Part shown: positions 44,174 through 52,147 of the stretch, one piece after another
Layout: each line of letters opens with the position of its first letter
Position numbering within the stretch: position 1 is the first letter of the stretch
Assembly: GCA_949840885.1 (NCBI GenBank)
Contig: CATKYJ010000006.1
Span: 92,915-156,914, forward strand
Source: an uncultured Acetatifactor sp.
GTDB lineage: Bacteria > Bacillota > Clostridia > Lachnospirales > Lachnospiraceae
Direction: 5' to 3'
DNA length: 64,000 nucleotides
The notes under the pieces: model-generated
What the model was told of the DNA's origin: nothing
What the model saw: the letters and a program-made list of their open reading frames with translations, nothing else
Database searches by the model: none
Made by a program: the position numbers and the translations under genes

Positions 44174-44348
44174 CGGAACCTATGCCACCTATCATGGAAG
44201 GGCGCTGATTGCTGTCCGCGCGGGATACCAGGCAGGGGAAGCGACAGTTACAGTGAAAGCGGAAGGACTGGAGCCTGCGGAAATCAGTGTCCGGGTTATG
44301 GAGAGGATTATGGAAGATTGTTATATAAATACAATCGATATTGATTGA
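44085..44348 (+). pseudogene. C-terminal remnant of a GH2 glycosidase
   Basis: Frame reads SGAGSLQGFGSAVPNTENGF then GRALIAVRAGYQAGEATV, the Ig-like C-terminal domain of family 2 beta-galactosidase-type enzymes. The catalytic part is absent; the start falls inside the antisense of the AraC gene. It marks a recombination join near 44085-44095. The acetyltransferase genes follow on the same strand and may have been its operon partners. Confidence 0.75.
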
Positions 44349-44404
44349 TTTTAATGCAAAAATCTGATATCGTCAAATGGAAAATGATTTGGAGGAGAAT
44401 GAAG

Positions 44405-45010
44405 ATGACAGAACAGGAAAAAATGAAGAACGGCTATTTATGGAATGATGATGAGGAGAACATGGCGATGCAGGCGCACGCAAAGGAACTTGTGCGGCAG
44501 TTCAACGCATTGCCGCCGGAGGACATGGACGGACGGGCCGCGCTTCTTCCCAGACTTTTTGGAGAAGTGGGGAAGAATGTCTGGATCGTGCCGCCGCTTA
44601 CAGCCGCGGTGGGCAAATATGTTTCGATTGGGGACGGCACTTATGCGAACATGAACCTGACCCTGATAGATGACTGGAAGATTACGATAGGGAAGAATGT
44701 CCTGATCGGCCCCAATGTGACGCTGGTTACCACAGGGCATCCGGTCCATCCGAAGCACCGGGCAGACGGCATGTATTCTTTCCCTGTCACGATTGGCGAT
44801 AATGTGTGGATCGGCGCAAATGTGGTGGTCCTGCCGGGTGTCACAATCGGGGAGAATTCCGTAATCGGGGCGGGGTCAGTGGTGACAAAGGACATACCCG
44901 CAAATGTGATAGCATTCGGCAGCCCCTGCAAGGTGTACCGGGAGATCGATGAGCATGATGAGGAATACTATTTTAAGGACAGACGGTTCGATGACCAGCC
45001 TGAGATGTAA
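44405..45010 (+). CDS. sugar O-acetyltransferase (Maa/LacA type)
   Basis: A 201-aa left-handed beta-helix enzyme that moves acetyl from acetyl-CoA to a sugar hydroxyl. N-terminus EQEKMKNGYLWNDDEE is the maltose O-acetyltransferase cap. Hexapeptide repeats run from about 80 to 175 (IGKNVLIGPNVTLVTTGHPVHP with the catalytic His, IGDNVWIGANVVVLPGVTIG, VIGAGSVVTKDIP). The start at 44405 has GGAGG 9 bases upstream. A second, similar enzyme follows 20 bases later. Confidence 0.93.
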   Translation: MTEQEKMKNGYLWNDDEENMAMQAHAKELVRQFNALPPEDMDGRAALLPRLFGEVGKNVWIVPPLTAAVGKYVSIGDGTYANMNLTLIDDWKITIGKNVLIGPNVTLVTTGHPVHPKHRADGMYSFPVTIGDNVWIGANVVVLPGVTIGENSVIGAGSVVTKDIPANVIAFGSPCKVYREIDEHDEEYYFKDRRFDDQPEM

Positions 45011-45030
45011 TGCATGGAGGATGACTGAAA

Positions 45031-45678
45031 ATGGATATGACGAACAGACAGCGCCGGGATGCAGGCATGGCTTACATTTCAGATGATACGGTTTTTGAGG
45101 AACAGCTTGTATGCAGGAAGATTTTACAGAAACTGAATTTCATGGACCGTTCGGATTTTGCGGGAATCAAGGAGACGGTAAAGGAGCTTTTCGGGAAATC
45201 CCAGGACGCCTTTGTGAACCCGCCGTTCTACTGTGATTATGGGAAGCACATCGAGGTGGGAAAGAACTTCTTTGCAAACTATAACTGTACGCTTTTGGAT
45301 GTGGCAAAGATTAAGATTGGCGATAACTGCCAGATGGCCCCCAATGTGGCAATCTACACGGCAGGGCATCCCATCCATCCGGTCAGCCGCAATTCGGCAT
45401 ATGAGTATGGCAGGGAAGTGACAGTAGGGGACAATGTATGGTTCGGGGGAAACACGGTGGTATGCCCCGGTGTGCACATAGGCGACAATGTGGTGATCGG
45501 CGCCGGCAGCGTGGTGACAAAGGATATCCCGGACTGGTGCATCGCGGCAGGCAATCCATGCAGGGTCATCCGGAAGATCACGGAAGAGGACAGGCGGAAA
45601 CTGTTCCATGACGAGGAGATAGACGGGGAGGCATGGCAGGACATCCTGGAGCGGATGGAATTCCAGGATGGCGTGTAG
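45031..45678 (+). CDS. sugar O-acetyltransferase, second copy
   Basis: A 215-aa paralogue of the preceding enzyme with the same domain order: N-terminal helical cap, catalytic His in YTAGHPIHP, and hexapeptides VGDNVWFGGNTVVCPGVHIG. Its N-terminus (NRQRRDAGMAYISDD) differs from copy one, so these are diverged paralogues rather than a recent duplication. GGAGG lies 10 bases upstream. A third, truncated copy begins 89 bases further on. Confidence 0.92.
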   Translation: MDMTNRQRRDAGMAYISDDTVFEEQLVCRKILQKLNFMDRSDFAGIKETVKELFGKSQDAFVNPPFYCDYGKHIEVGKNFFANYNCTLLDVAKIKIGDNCQMAPNVAIYTAGHPIHPVSRNSAYEYGREVTVGDNVWFGGNTVVCPGVHIGDNVVIGAGSVVTKDIPDWCIAAGNPCRVIRKITEEDRRKLFHDEEIDGEAWQDILERMEFQDGV

Positions 45679-45767
45679 CCGGTATTCCACGGATGATAAA
45701 GCGGTTTCAGGAGATGGCTGAAACAGACAGAAGATTGACAAAATCAGGTGTTGTCAGGAGGCGCATA

Positions 45768-45855
45768 ATGACGGAAAGCGAAAAAATGCTGAATGGGGAA
45801 TGGTATGACACTTCTGACCCATGGCTGGTCTCACAGAGGAATACAGCAAGGGATG
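45768..45855 (+). pseudogene. third sugar O-acetyltransferase, only the first ~29 residues
   Basis: ATG with an AGGAGG site starts ESEKMLNGEWYDTSDP then WLVSQRNTARD, the exact N-terminal pattern of Maa proteins. After about residue 29 the sequence turns into the antisense of a transposase gene. The rest of the acetyltransferase is absent from the window. Confidence 0.85.
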
Positions 45856-46391
45856 TATCCCTCAAAGAAACGGAGCTGTATCTCCTCCCTGCCAAGCTCT
45901 TTCAGGACCCTGCTGATGTTCTGGCCTGTAAGGTCCGCACGCGGGAACGTAAGGTACGAATAATTCCTTTCGTACCATATCCTGGCATGGCAGGCTGTCC
46001 CCTTGTTCGTCAGCAGCCTGTAGAAGATCAGGGCAAGGAGGGTATCGCTCTCGTTGGGGAGAGTGTTCCGGATGCTGTCGTAGAATGGCTGTCCAGAGAG
46101 ATATTCCTGTAGGAACCATGCATCCCCAAAGTCAAGTATCATTCTTTCGGCTTCAGGGACGACCGGCTCTGACGGGAGGGCAGAGGGCGGGACATCCCTG
46201 CGTCCCTCACCCAGGACATACTGATAGATGGCGCCCTTTTGGCAGAAGATGTTATTCTCCTTATCTATTACCCTTCCGAGATTTTCCACGCGCCTGGTCC
46301 TGACCTTTCCTTTGTCGCGAAATGACTCGTACAGGGACGCATAGACTACACCATTGGATTTCTGGTCATAATGGATGTATCCCAGTCTCAT
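45850..46391 (-). mobile_element. IS transposase, N-terminal fragment (IS1634/IS4-like)
   Basis: About 180 residues starting MRLGYIHYDQKSNGVVYASL, with DFGDAWFLQEYL, LLALIFYRLLTNKG and LTFPRADLTGQNISRVLKE, typical of the N-terminal part of Clostridia DDE transposases of the IS1634-like group. The catalytic domain is missing: the frame breaks at the acetyltransferase remnant near 45850. A GAGGTG site precedes the ATG at 46391. Only one IS end could remain upstream (46400-46500); I cannot define its terminal repeat. Confidence 0.75.
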
Positions 46392-46409
46392 CCGTATCAC
46401 CTCAGGTAT

Positions 46410-46438
46410 ATTATAGAGTGTTTATAAGTAACGTGTAA
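46410..46438 (-). promoter_or_regulatory. promoter of the transposase fragment
   Basis: On the minus strand TTACAC and consensus TATAAT are separated by 17 bases, ending 19 bases before the ATG. The near-consensus site suggests the fragment may still be transcribed into the acetyltransferase genes in antisense. Confidence 0.5.
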
Positions 46439-46639
46439 TAGAAAAATTTATTTTCGACAAAAAAATAAAGCTATTACTGGCTTTGCGGTTTATTTCAATC
46501 TGTCCATGTATGTACCTGCCGAAAGATTTATGGTAAGATAATCGTACATGAAAAAATAAATCCAGCCCTTTCTATTTGGAAAAGTATCCGAACTAAAACA
46601 TGTTTTAAAATGCCAAAAGAACTGTGAAAAAGGAGATAT

Positions 46640-48136
46640 ATGGTACACAAAATTGAATTTCAGGACAGACACAACGTAATTTCCTGCTATCTGCCGGAGA
46701 ATTCGGCGCCGGAGAAAAAAGCCATGGCAGAACTGCATCAGATGACGGCGATAGAAGAGACGCTGGCAGCGCTGACGGCGGCGCCGGGATTCTTTCAGGG
46801 AGACGGGCAGAGAATTGAGAAGATCATTCTGACGCCGGACTTCCACAAAGGCGCGGGCATTCCGATTGGAACTGTGATGATGACAAAAGGCTTTGCAATT
46901 CCCCAGGCAATGGGCAACGATATTAACTGTGGCATGCGGTTTTACACCACAGATCTGTCAGAGGATCGGATACGGGAAAAGCTTCCCGAACTGAAAAGGA
47001 AGATTCGGCATATCTTTTTTGAGGGCGGCAGACAGATTCCCATGACCGGCAGGCAGAGACAGGCATTGTTTTGCCATGGGCTCGAAGGCTTGCTGGAAAC
47101 CTATAGTGACAGTAAAAAGAGCGGTCTGTGGCGGTACTACCAGCCGGATAAGCAGGAAAAATGGCTGAAACGAACGGTTTCTCGGGGGAGTTTTAAAGCT
47201 GAGGATACGGAAGGCCTGGAGGATTTTATCGGCAGCTATGATGAGCAGACTTACGATGATCAAATCGGAACCGTTGGCGGCGGCAATCATTTTCTGGAGG
47301 TGCAACGGGTTGCCGAAGTTTATGACGGCCAGACTGCCAACGCATGGAATATAAAAAAGGGAGCCGTAGTGGTAATGATTCATGCCGGTTCTCTGACCAT
47401 CGGGCATCACAGCGGGCTGTTGAATCGTAAGCTTTGTCGGGAGATTTATCCGGCCGGAATGACACATCCGGACAATGGGATATATCTCATACCGGAAGCC
47501 GGGGCGCCGGATTCCTGGAGACGGTTCTGGTCCGCCTCGGCGAACGCTGCCAATTTTGGCTTTGCGAACCGGCTGTTTTTAGGGTTTATGATTCAGGACG
47601 TTTTCACGCATGTGTTGGGAGAGTGTGGTATGGAGCAGCTTTACGATGCTCCTCACAACTATATCTGGAAAAAACAGATTGACGGCGAAACGCACTATAT
47701 TCATCGTAAGGGAGCCTGCTGTGCCGGAGGCTGCGAGCAGATGGAGGGCACAGAGTTTGCGTACTATGGCGAACCGGTGATGATCCCCGGCTCCATGGGC
47801 AGTTCCAGCTACCTGCTTCGCGGACTTGGGAATCCGGATTCTCTGTGGAGCGCCAGCCATGGCGCCGGGCGTAAAAAATCCCGCGGCGATGCAATTAAGG
47901 GGAACGATGAGGCATTTCGCCGGTTCATGGAAAGCTTCCATGTCATTACCCCCATTGACCCTTCCCGCAATGATCTGAAAGGCAGAGCGGACATCCTGAA
48001 AAAATGGGAAGATGCGATTCGGGCGGAGGCTCCCTATGCCTATAAGGATATTGACGAAGTCATAGCAGTACACACAACGCATGACATGGCGGTTCCGGTG
48101 GCGCGGATGGAACCTATTTTTACGGTGAAAGCTTAG
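46640..48136 (+). CDS. rtcB: RtcB-family RNA ligase
   Basis: A 498-aa enzyme that joins RNA 2',3'-cyclic phosphate (or 3'-phosphate) and 5'-OH ends using GTP. Motifs: LTPDFHKGAGIPIGTV and GNDINCGMR (metal site), GTVGGGNHFLE, HHSG, and SHGAGR with the guanylated His407. AAGGAGATAT precedes ATG. No archease or RNA cyclase gene lies beside it. It follows a recombined region and a gap of about 240 bases without other genes. It probably acts in RNA repair after stress or toxin damage. Confidence 0.93.
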   Translation: MVHKIEFQDRHNVISCYLPENSAPEKKAMAELHQMTAIEETLAALTAAPGFFQGDGQRIEKIILTPDFHKGAGIPIGTVMMTKGFAIPQAMGNDINCGMRFYTTDLSEDRIREKLPELKRKIRHIFFEGGRQIPMTGRQRQALFCHGLEGLLETYSDSKKSGLWRYYQPDKQEKWLKRTVSRGSFKAEDTEGLEDFIGSYDEQTYDDQIGTVGGGNHFLEVQRVAEVYDGQTANAWNIKKGAVVVMIHAGSLTIGHHSGLLNRKLCREIYPAGMTHPDNGIYLIPEAGAPDSWRRFWSASANAANFGFANRLFLGFMIQDVFTHVLGECGMEQLYDAPHNYIWKKQIDGETHYIHRKGACCAGGCEQMEGTEFAYYGEPVMIPGSMGSSSYLLRGLGNPDSLWSASHGAGRKKSRGDAIKGNDEAFRRFMESFHVITPIDPSRNDLKGRADILKKWEDAIRAEAPYAYKDIDEVIAVHTTHDMAVPVARMEPIFTVKA

Positions 48137-48250
48137 AGGGCGGGGAAGCGAGAAAGCTGATTCATTTAGAACGCATGTCTAATATAGCAACTCATAAAAT
48201 CAACATTTGGATTTGACAGGACTTCCCGCTAAGAGCCTGGGCGAATTGTA

Positions 48251-48559
48251 ATGAAAGTTTCTAAAGCTAAAACAGATGAACTTGTTGCTGCGTGTAAAGA
48301 GCAAGCATGCTCTCGCGAATTTGCTAATGCTTTTGAAAAGAAAACCGGACAGGAATATAAAAAGTCCAGCAACCAGATTAATACTATGTTGAATCATTAT
48401 GGTAATGAATCCGAAGCCATTAAGATAGCAGAATCTCGTTACGCACCGTATTTGAGAGACGGGATAGATAAGCCCTCAGGGATGTGTCCATGTACAACTG
48501 TACATAGGCTTGTAGATGAAATAAAAGATAAAGTAGAAAGGAGTATTTCAAAATTGTGA
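48251..48559 (+). CDS. small hypothetical protein, 102 aa
   Basis: An AT-richer ORF with a helical, charged N-terminal half (DELVAACKEQACSREFANAFE) and a CPCTT motif near residue 78. No clear ribosome site is seen before ATG, and composition differs from its neighbours. It could be a small imported gene or a remnant. I do not recognise a family. It lies between rtcB and the secreted repeat protein. Confidence 0.45.
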   Translation: MKVSKAKTDELVAACKEQACSREFANAFEKKTGQEYKKSSNQINTMLNHYGNESEAIKIAESRYAPYLRDGIDKPSGMCPCTTVHRLVDEIKDKVERSISKL

Positions 48560-48584
48560 ATATTGCCGAAAAAGAATAATGCTG

Positions 48585-48612
48585 TTGACAAAAGGGTCTG
48601 GGGGGGTAAAAT
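48585..48612 (+). promoter_or_regulatory. promoter for the secreted repeat protein
   Basis: Consensus TTGACA and TAAAAT are separated by 16 bases that include a run of seven G. The leader carries GGCC-TTGAAA-GGCC before the AGGAGG site. Confidence 0.65.
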
Positions 48613-48666
48613 GTCCTCATACAAAACCAAAAGGCCTTGAAAGGCCGGGATAAGGAGGACAATCGT

Positions 48667-49974
48667 ATGATGGGAAAAGGGACGAGAATAGCGAGATTTG
48701 TAAGGAAAGTCGCAGCGTTGGGACTGGCGGGCTGCATGCTTTTGGGCTTAAGCAGCGAGGCATTTGCGGCTACGCTGAAAGACGTGTTTGACGAGCATTA
48801 CTATGCGGATAGATATGAGGATCTGAAAGATGCTTTCGGGTACGACAGGGAGCAGCTCTGGAACCACTTCATGATGTTTGGCATAAACGAGGGACGTACC
48901 ATGAACGAACTCATCGACATCGTGAAGTACAGGGCGATGTACGAAGACCTGGACGCTGCTTTTGGGAACGATTGGGATGCTTATTTGGAGCACTATCTGA
49001 CCTATGGCGCGAAAGAGGGAAGAGATACTGGGATGGGGTTCAATGCCCTGGACTATGCTGAGAGGTATGAGGATTTAAAGGAAGCTTTCGGGCACGATGT
49101 GCTGGCACTGTGGAACCACTATGAGGAGTACGGTGCCCGGGAGAACCGTGAGGCCAGGAGCCAGGCGGTGGTGGCTGCTGAGAAAGAGGCGCAGACAAGG
49201 GCGCTACAGGCAGCGCAGGAGCCTCCCAGTACAGTAACACCCGGCACAATACCTCCCAGTACCCCTAGCCAGCCGGACGCTTCTGTGCCTACGAACCGCA
49301 CTGAAAAGGTGGATTGTGAAGACGACCGCGGTGGATGGGATATCAACGAATACGATGAAGACGGAAAGAGAATAAGAGAGACCTGTTATGGTGCGGATGG
49401 AACAATCTATTTTATATATGATTATGAGTATGACAGCGCTGGCAACGTAATAAAAAACACCTGTTCTAATGCGGATGGGACGATTAACTGGATATTTTGT
49501 ATTCAATATGACAGTACCGGCAACCAAATAAAAACCACCGCTTATAATGCGGATGGAACGATCAGCGATATAAATGAATATGAATATGATAGTGCTGGCA
49601 ATCTGATAAAAAGCAAAATGACTTATTATAATGCGGATGGGACCATTAGGTCTATAAATGAATATGAATATGACAGCGCTGGCAACCGAATAAAAAGTAC
49701 TAGGTATAATGCGGATGGAACGATTTATCGCGCAGATGAATACGACAGTACTGGCCATGTGGTAAAAACCACCTATTATAATGCGGATGGAACAATCAAT
49801 GGCACAGATATATATGAATATGACAGTACCGGTAAATTAACAAAAATTACTAGGTATAACGCGGATGGAATAATCAGCAGCACACAGGAATACTCTGATG
49901 ACGGAAAATCAATGAAAGTCACTGAGTACAATACAGATGGGACGATCAAGGATACAAGTTGGATAACATGGTAA
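48667..49974 (+). CDS. secreted protein with two different internal repeat arrays
   Basis: A 435-aa protein. A signal peptide (basic N-terminus, hydrophobic core, SSEAFA cleavage site) is followed by three ~45-residue repeats of the form YADRYEDLKDAFGYD..LWNHF..G..EGR. A Pro/Thr/Ser linker comes next, then about eight ~24-residue repeats of the form YNADGTI....EYDSAGN.IK, resembling YD/RHS-type repeats. No sortase or anchor motif is seen. It is likely a cell-surface or released adhesin-like protein; the function is unknown. The start at 48667 has AGGAGG 8 bases upstream. Confidence 0.85.
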   Translation: MMGKGTRIARFVRKVAALGLAGCMLLGLSSEAFAATLKDVFDEHYYADRYEDLKDAFGYDREQLWNHFMMFGINEGRTMNELIDIVKYRAMYEDLDAAFGNDWDAYLEHYLTYGAKEGRDTGMGFNALDYAERYEDLKEAFGHDVLALWNHYEEYGARENREARSQAVVAAEKEAQTRALQAAQEPPSTVTPGTIPPSTPSQPDASVPTNRTEKVDCEDDRGGWDINEYDEDGKRIRETCYGADGTIYFIYDYEYDSAGNVIKNTCSNADGTINWIFCIQYDSTGNQIKTTAYNADGTISDINEYEYDSAGNLIKSKMTYYNADGTIRSINEYEYDSAGNRIKSTRYNADGTIYRADEYDSTGHVVKTTYYNADGTINGTDIYEYDSTGKLTKITRYNADGIISSTQEYSDDGKSMKVTEYNTDGTIKDTSWITW

Positions 49975-50047
49975 AATTCGTGTCCAATCGTGAAACCAGC
50001 CAGAGAAGTCAAAGCTGGTTCATGAAATTAAGGAATAAGAAAAAAGG

Positions 50048-50080
50048 AAAAGGGTTCCGGTGTATGCCGGAGCCCTTTTG
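50048..50080. terminator. bidirectional terminator between convergent genes
   Basis: AAAAGGGTTCCGG and CCGGAGCCCTTTT form a 13-bp stem with one mismatch around TGTATG. A-rich on the left and T-rich on the right, it can end both the repeat-protein transcript and the minus-strand GH43/GH1 transcript. Confidence 0.85.
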
Positions 50081-50159
50081 CGAACCAGTTTTTTCTGCCA
50101 AAACGGAGACCGAACCCGAATGGAGTGCCAATTTTTTAACTTTACGCGTCCATAGCCTT

Positions 50160-52046
50160 TTACACAGCGGCATCCACGGGGAAGACCTTGCCCTCAGTGA
50201 TGCCGCATTCATTAAAGGCATCAATGCGGACGTAATATCGTTCCACGTTTGACATGAGAGCACGTATCTCCACCTGGTTCCTGTCGAATACCCGGTAGCT
50301 GTGGTAGAGCTTCTCGGGCGTATGGCCCCAGAGCACCTCGTAACCTGTGGCAGCCTTGTTCCAGGAAGCAATCTCATTCGATGAGGAGACCTCTTTCCAG
50401 GCAACATTCATGGACATGCCGTCTAAGCGGGTGGCCTCCACTTCAGTCACAGGGTCGGGAGCATTGCCGCAGCCTCTGCCGAACACCCGCAGGCCGCTGA
50501 TGCAGGGTGGTTTGTGGTAGGCAGTGTCGATTATGGTAAGACGTATATAGGTCGCCGGGATACCGTCCTCCCAGACTATCAGGTTATGGGGCAGGTCTGT
50601 GTCCGTATTTCGCCAGTCCTCCAGCTCGAACCAGTGCTCGCCGTCCGTGCTGGTCTCCAGAAACCATCTTGTGGTGAAAGCGCGCTCCTCGATATAGCGG
50701 CCCCGGCCGGGGTCTCCCGTAAGCTGCGCTCCCTGGGGCAGCTCGGTGACCAGCTCCACGTCGTCCGCGAAATTGATCTGTACCGCGTGTACCCTGCGGC
50801 ACTGCCCCAAGTCCACCATAAGCCAGGGCGTGGCATCGTCCCCTGCGGCTTTCCACCAGGTCTGGACATTTTCGTCCACTACGCGGGAGGCATCTTTTTC
50901 CGGACACTCGCAGCTACTGGCGGTGGCAGTCTTTCCATAGCTTAAAAGCATCCACTCCGGGGGCGCCCAGGGATCCTGGGCTTTTCCTGTGACAAGCTGG
51001 GGCCAGTCGCCGTAGCGCTGGTTGCAGAACAACTCCCCGTCCGCATCAAAGCCCGCGGGCCAGATGCCGATCCGGCGCTCGAACTGATGATTTTTGGAGA
51101 TGCGTATGGTGCTGGTATGCCACCAGTTCCCCTGCTTGTCCTCCATGGTGGAACCGTGGCCCGCGCCGGGCAGGAAGCCGCCCGGGGAGTAGGAGTAGGG
51201 GTTATTGGGGCAGGCCGTGAAAGGCCCCAGGGGGCTTTCGCCTACACAGACACCGTCATTGTAGATATTGTACTGGGTGCCGGGGGCGGCGTACTGCAGG
51301 TAATACTTGCCGTCATGTTTGGTCATCCATGCACCCTCGATGTAGGGATTGTCGGACAGGGCGGCCCGAAGCAGGGGCCGGTAGTTCTCCGGCGTGGCTT
51401 CGATAGCAGGGGTGATATCCGTCACGTCTTCTGGGCGGCAGCCGGAGGTCTTGGCAATCTGCTCTTTCAGAAGCTGTACGATATGGTTGGATGTCGGGTC
51501 ATAATGGTGCTCCTCGCCGTTACGTTCGTAGCCGTATTCGGTTTTATGGTTGTCGATCAATGCCACGGGCTCGCCTTTTCTCTCCATGGTCTCGGGATCC
51601 AGCTCCACGCCCCAGATGGGAGTCATATTGCTGCAGCCCCAGTAGAAGTACAGCCTCCCGTCATCGTCCAGGAAGAGATTGGGATCCCAGAAGTCGAAAG
51701 TTCCTGGGATTTTCTCAAACACGCCGCTTTCCGGGTCTTTGGTGCGGTAGAAATCGCAGACCCCTCCCTTGTGGCTGGCACAGAAGTACATCCAGTCCCC
51801 TATGACCCGCACATCCGGGGCGTAATCGTACAGGGGAACGCCTGTGAGCGGGCACTGCTGCCAGTTCACCATGTCTTCGCTGACTAAGAATCCCCGGGTC
51901 ATGCTGGGGAAGATATAGTATCTGTCCTTAAAGAGGATCATGGAGGGGTCGGCGGCCTCCCGGTTCAGGGAGAAGCCGCCCTCTTTTTGGTTAAATTGGT
52001 ACTGGTAGGTGAAGTTCAGCGGGTTGCAGAAATATCTGTTTTTCAT
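50160..52046 (-). CDS. family 43 glycoside hydrolase with F5/8-type and Fn3-like domains
   Basis: A 628-aa enzyme without signal peptide. Residues 1-320 are a five-bladed GH43 propeller with the catalytic Asp33 in AADPSMI, a second Asp in WDPNLFLDDDGRLYFYWG and the acid Glu in YIEGAW. Residues about 350-500 read as an F5/8C (CBM32-like) domain (GKTATASS, DENVQTWWKA, WLMVDLGQCRRVHAVQI), and 515-628 as Fn3. GH43 enzymes cut arabinosides, xylosides or galactans. It lies downstream of the GH1 gene on the minus strand, 101 bases apart, so they are probably cotranscribed. Confidence 0.9.
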   Translation of the reverse strand: MKNRYFCNPLNFTYQYQFNQKEGGFSLNREAADPSMILFKDRYYIFPSMTRGFLVSEDMVNWQQCPLTGVPLYDYAPDVRVIGDWMYFCASHKGGVCDFYRTKDPESGVFEKIPGTFDFWDPNLFLDDDGRLYFYWGCSNMTPIWGVELDPETMERKGEPVALIDNHKTEYGYERNGEEHHYDPTSNHIVQLLKEQIAKTSGCRPEDVTDITPAIEATPENYRPLLRAALSDNPYIEGAWMTKHDGKYYLQYAAPGTQYNIYNDGVCVGESPLGPFTACPNNPYSYSPGGFLPGAGHGSTMEDKQGNWWHTSTIRISKNHQFERRIGIWPAGFDADGELFCNQRYGDWPQLVTGKAQDPWAPPEWMLLSYGKTATASSCECPEKDASRVVDENVQTWWKAAGDDATPWLMVDLGQCRRVHAVQINFADDVELVTELPQGAQLTGDPGRGRYIEERAFTTRWFLETSTDGEHWFELEDWRNTDTDLPHNLIVWEDGIPATYIRLTIIDTAYHKPPCISGLRVFGRGCGNAPDPVTEVEATRLDGMSMNVAWKEVSSSNEIASWNKAATGYEVLWGHTPEKLYHSYRVFDRNQVEIRALMSNVERYYVRIDAFNECGITEGKVFPVDAAV

Positions 52047-52147
52047 AATAAGAATATCCTTTCAATTCGGTTTCTGGCGGATTCTCACAAAAGCCTGCCG
52101 CGCGGTTTACCCGGCGGGCAAGGGGACTGCGGACATGGCGGCAAATT

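Noticed and set aside
45633..46112. 159-codon plus-strand frame
   Set aside because: A chance join of an acetyltransferase N-terminus (45768) with antisense of a transposase gene; listed instead as two remnants.
51087..51887. Plus-strand 266-codon open frame
   Set aside because: Antisense shadow of the GH43 gene (50160-52046); GC-rich third codon positions keep it open.
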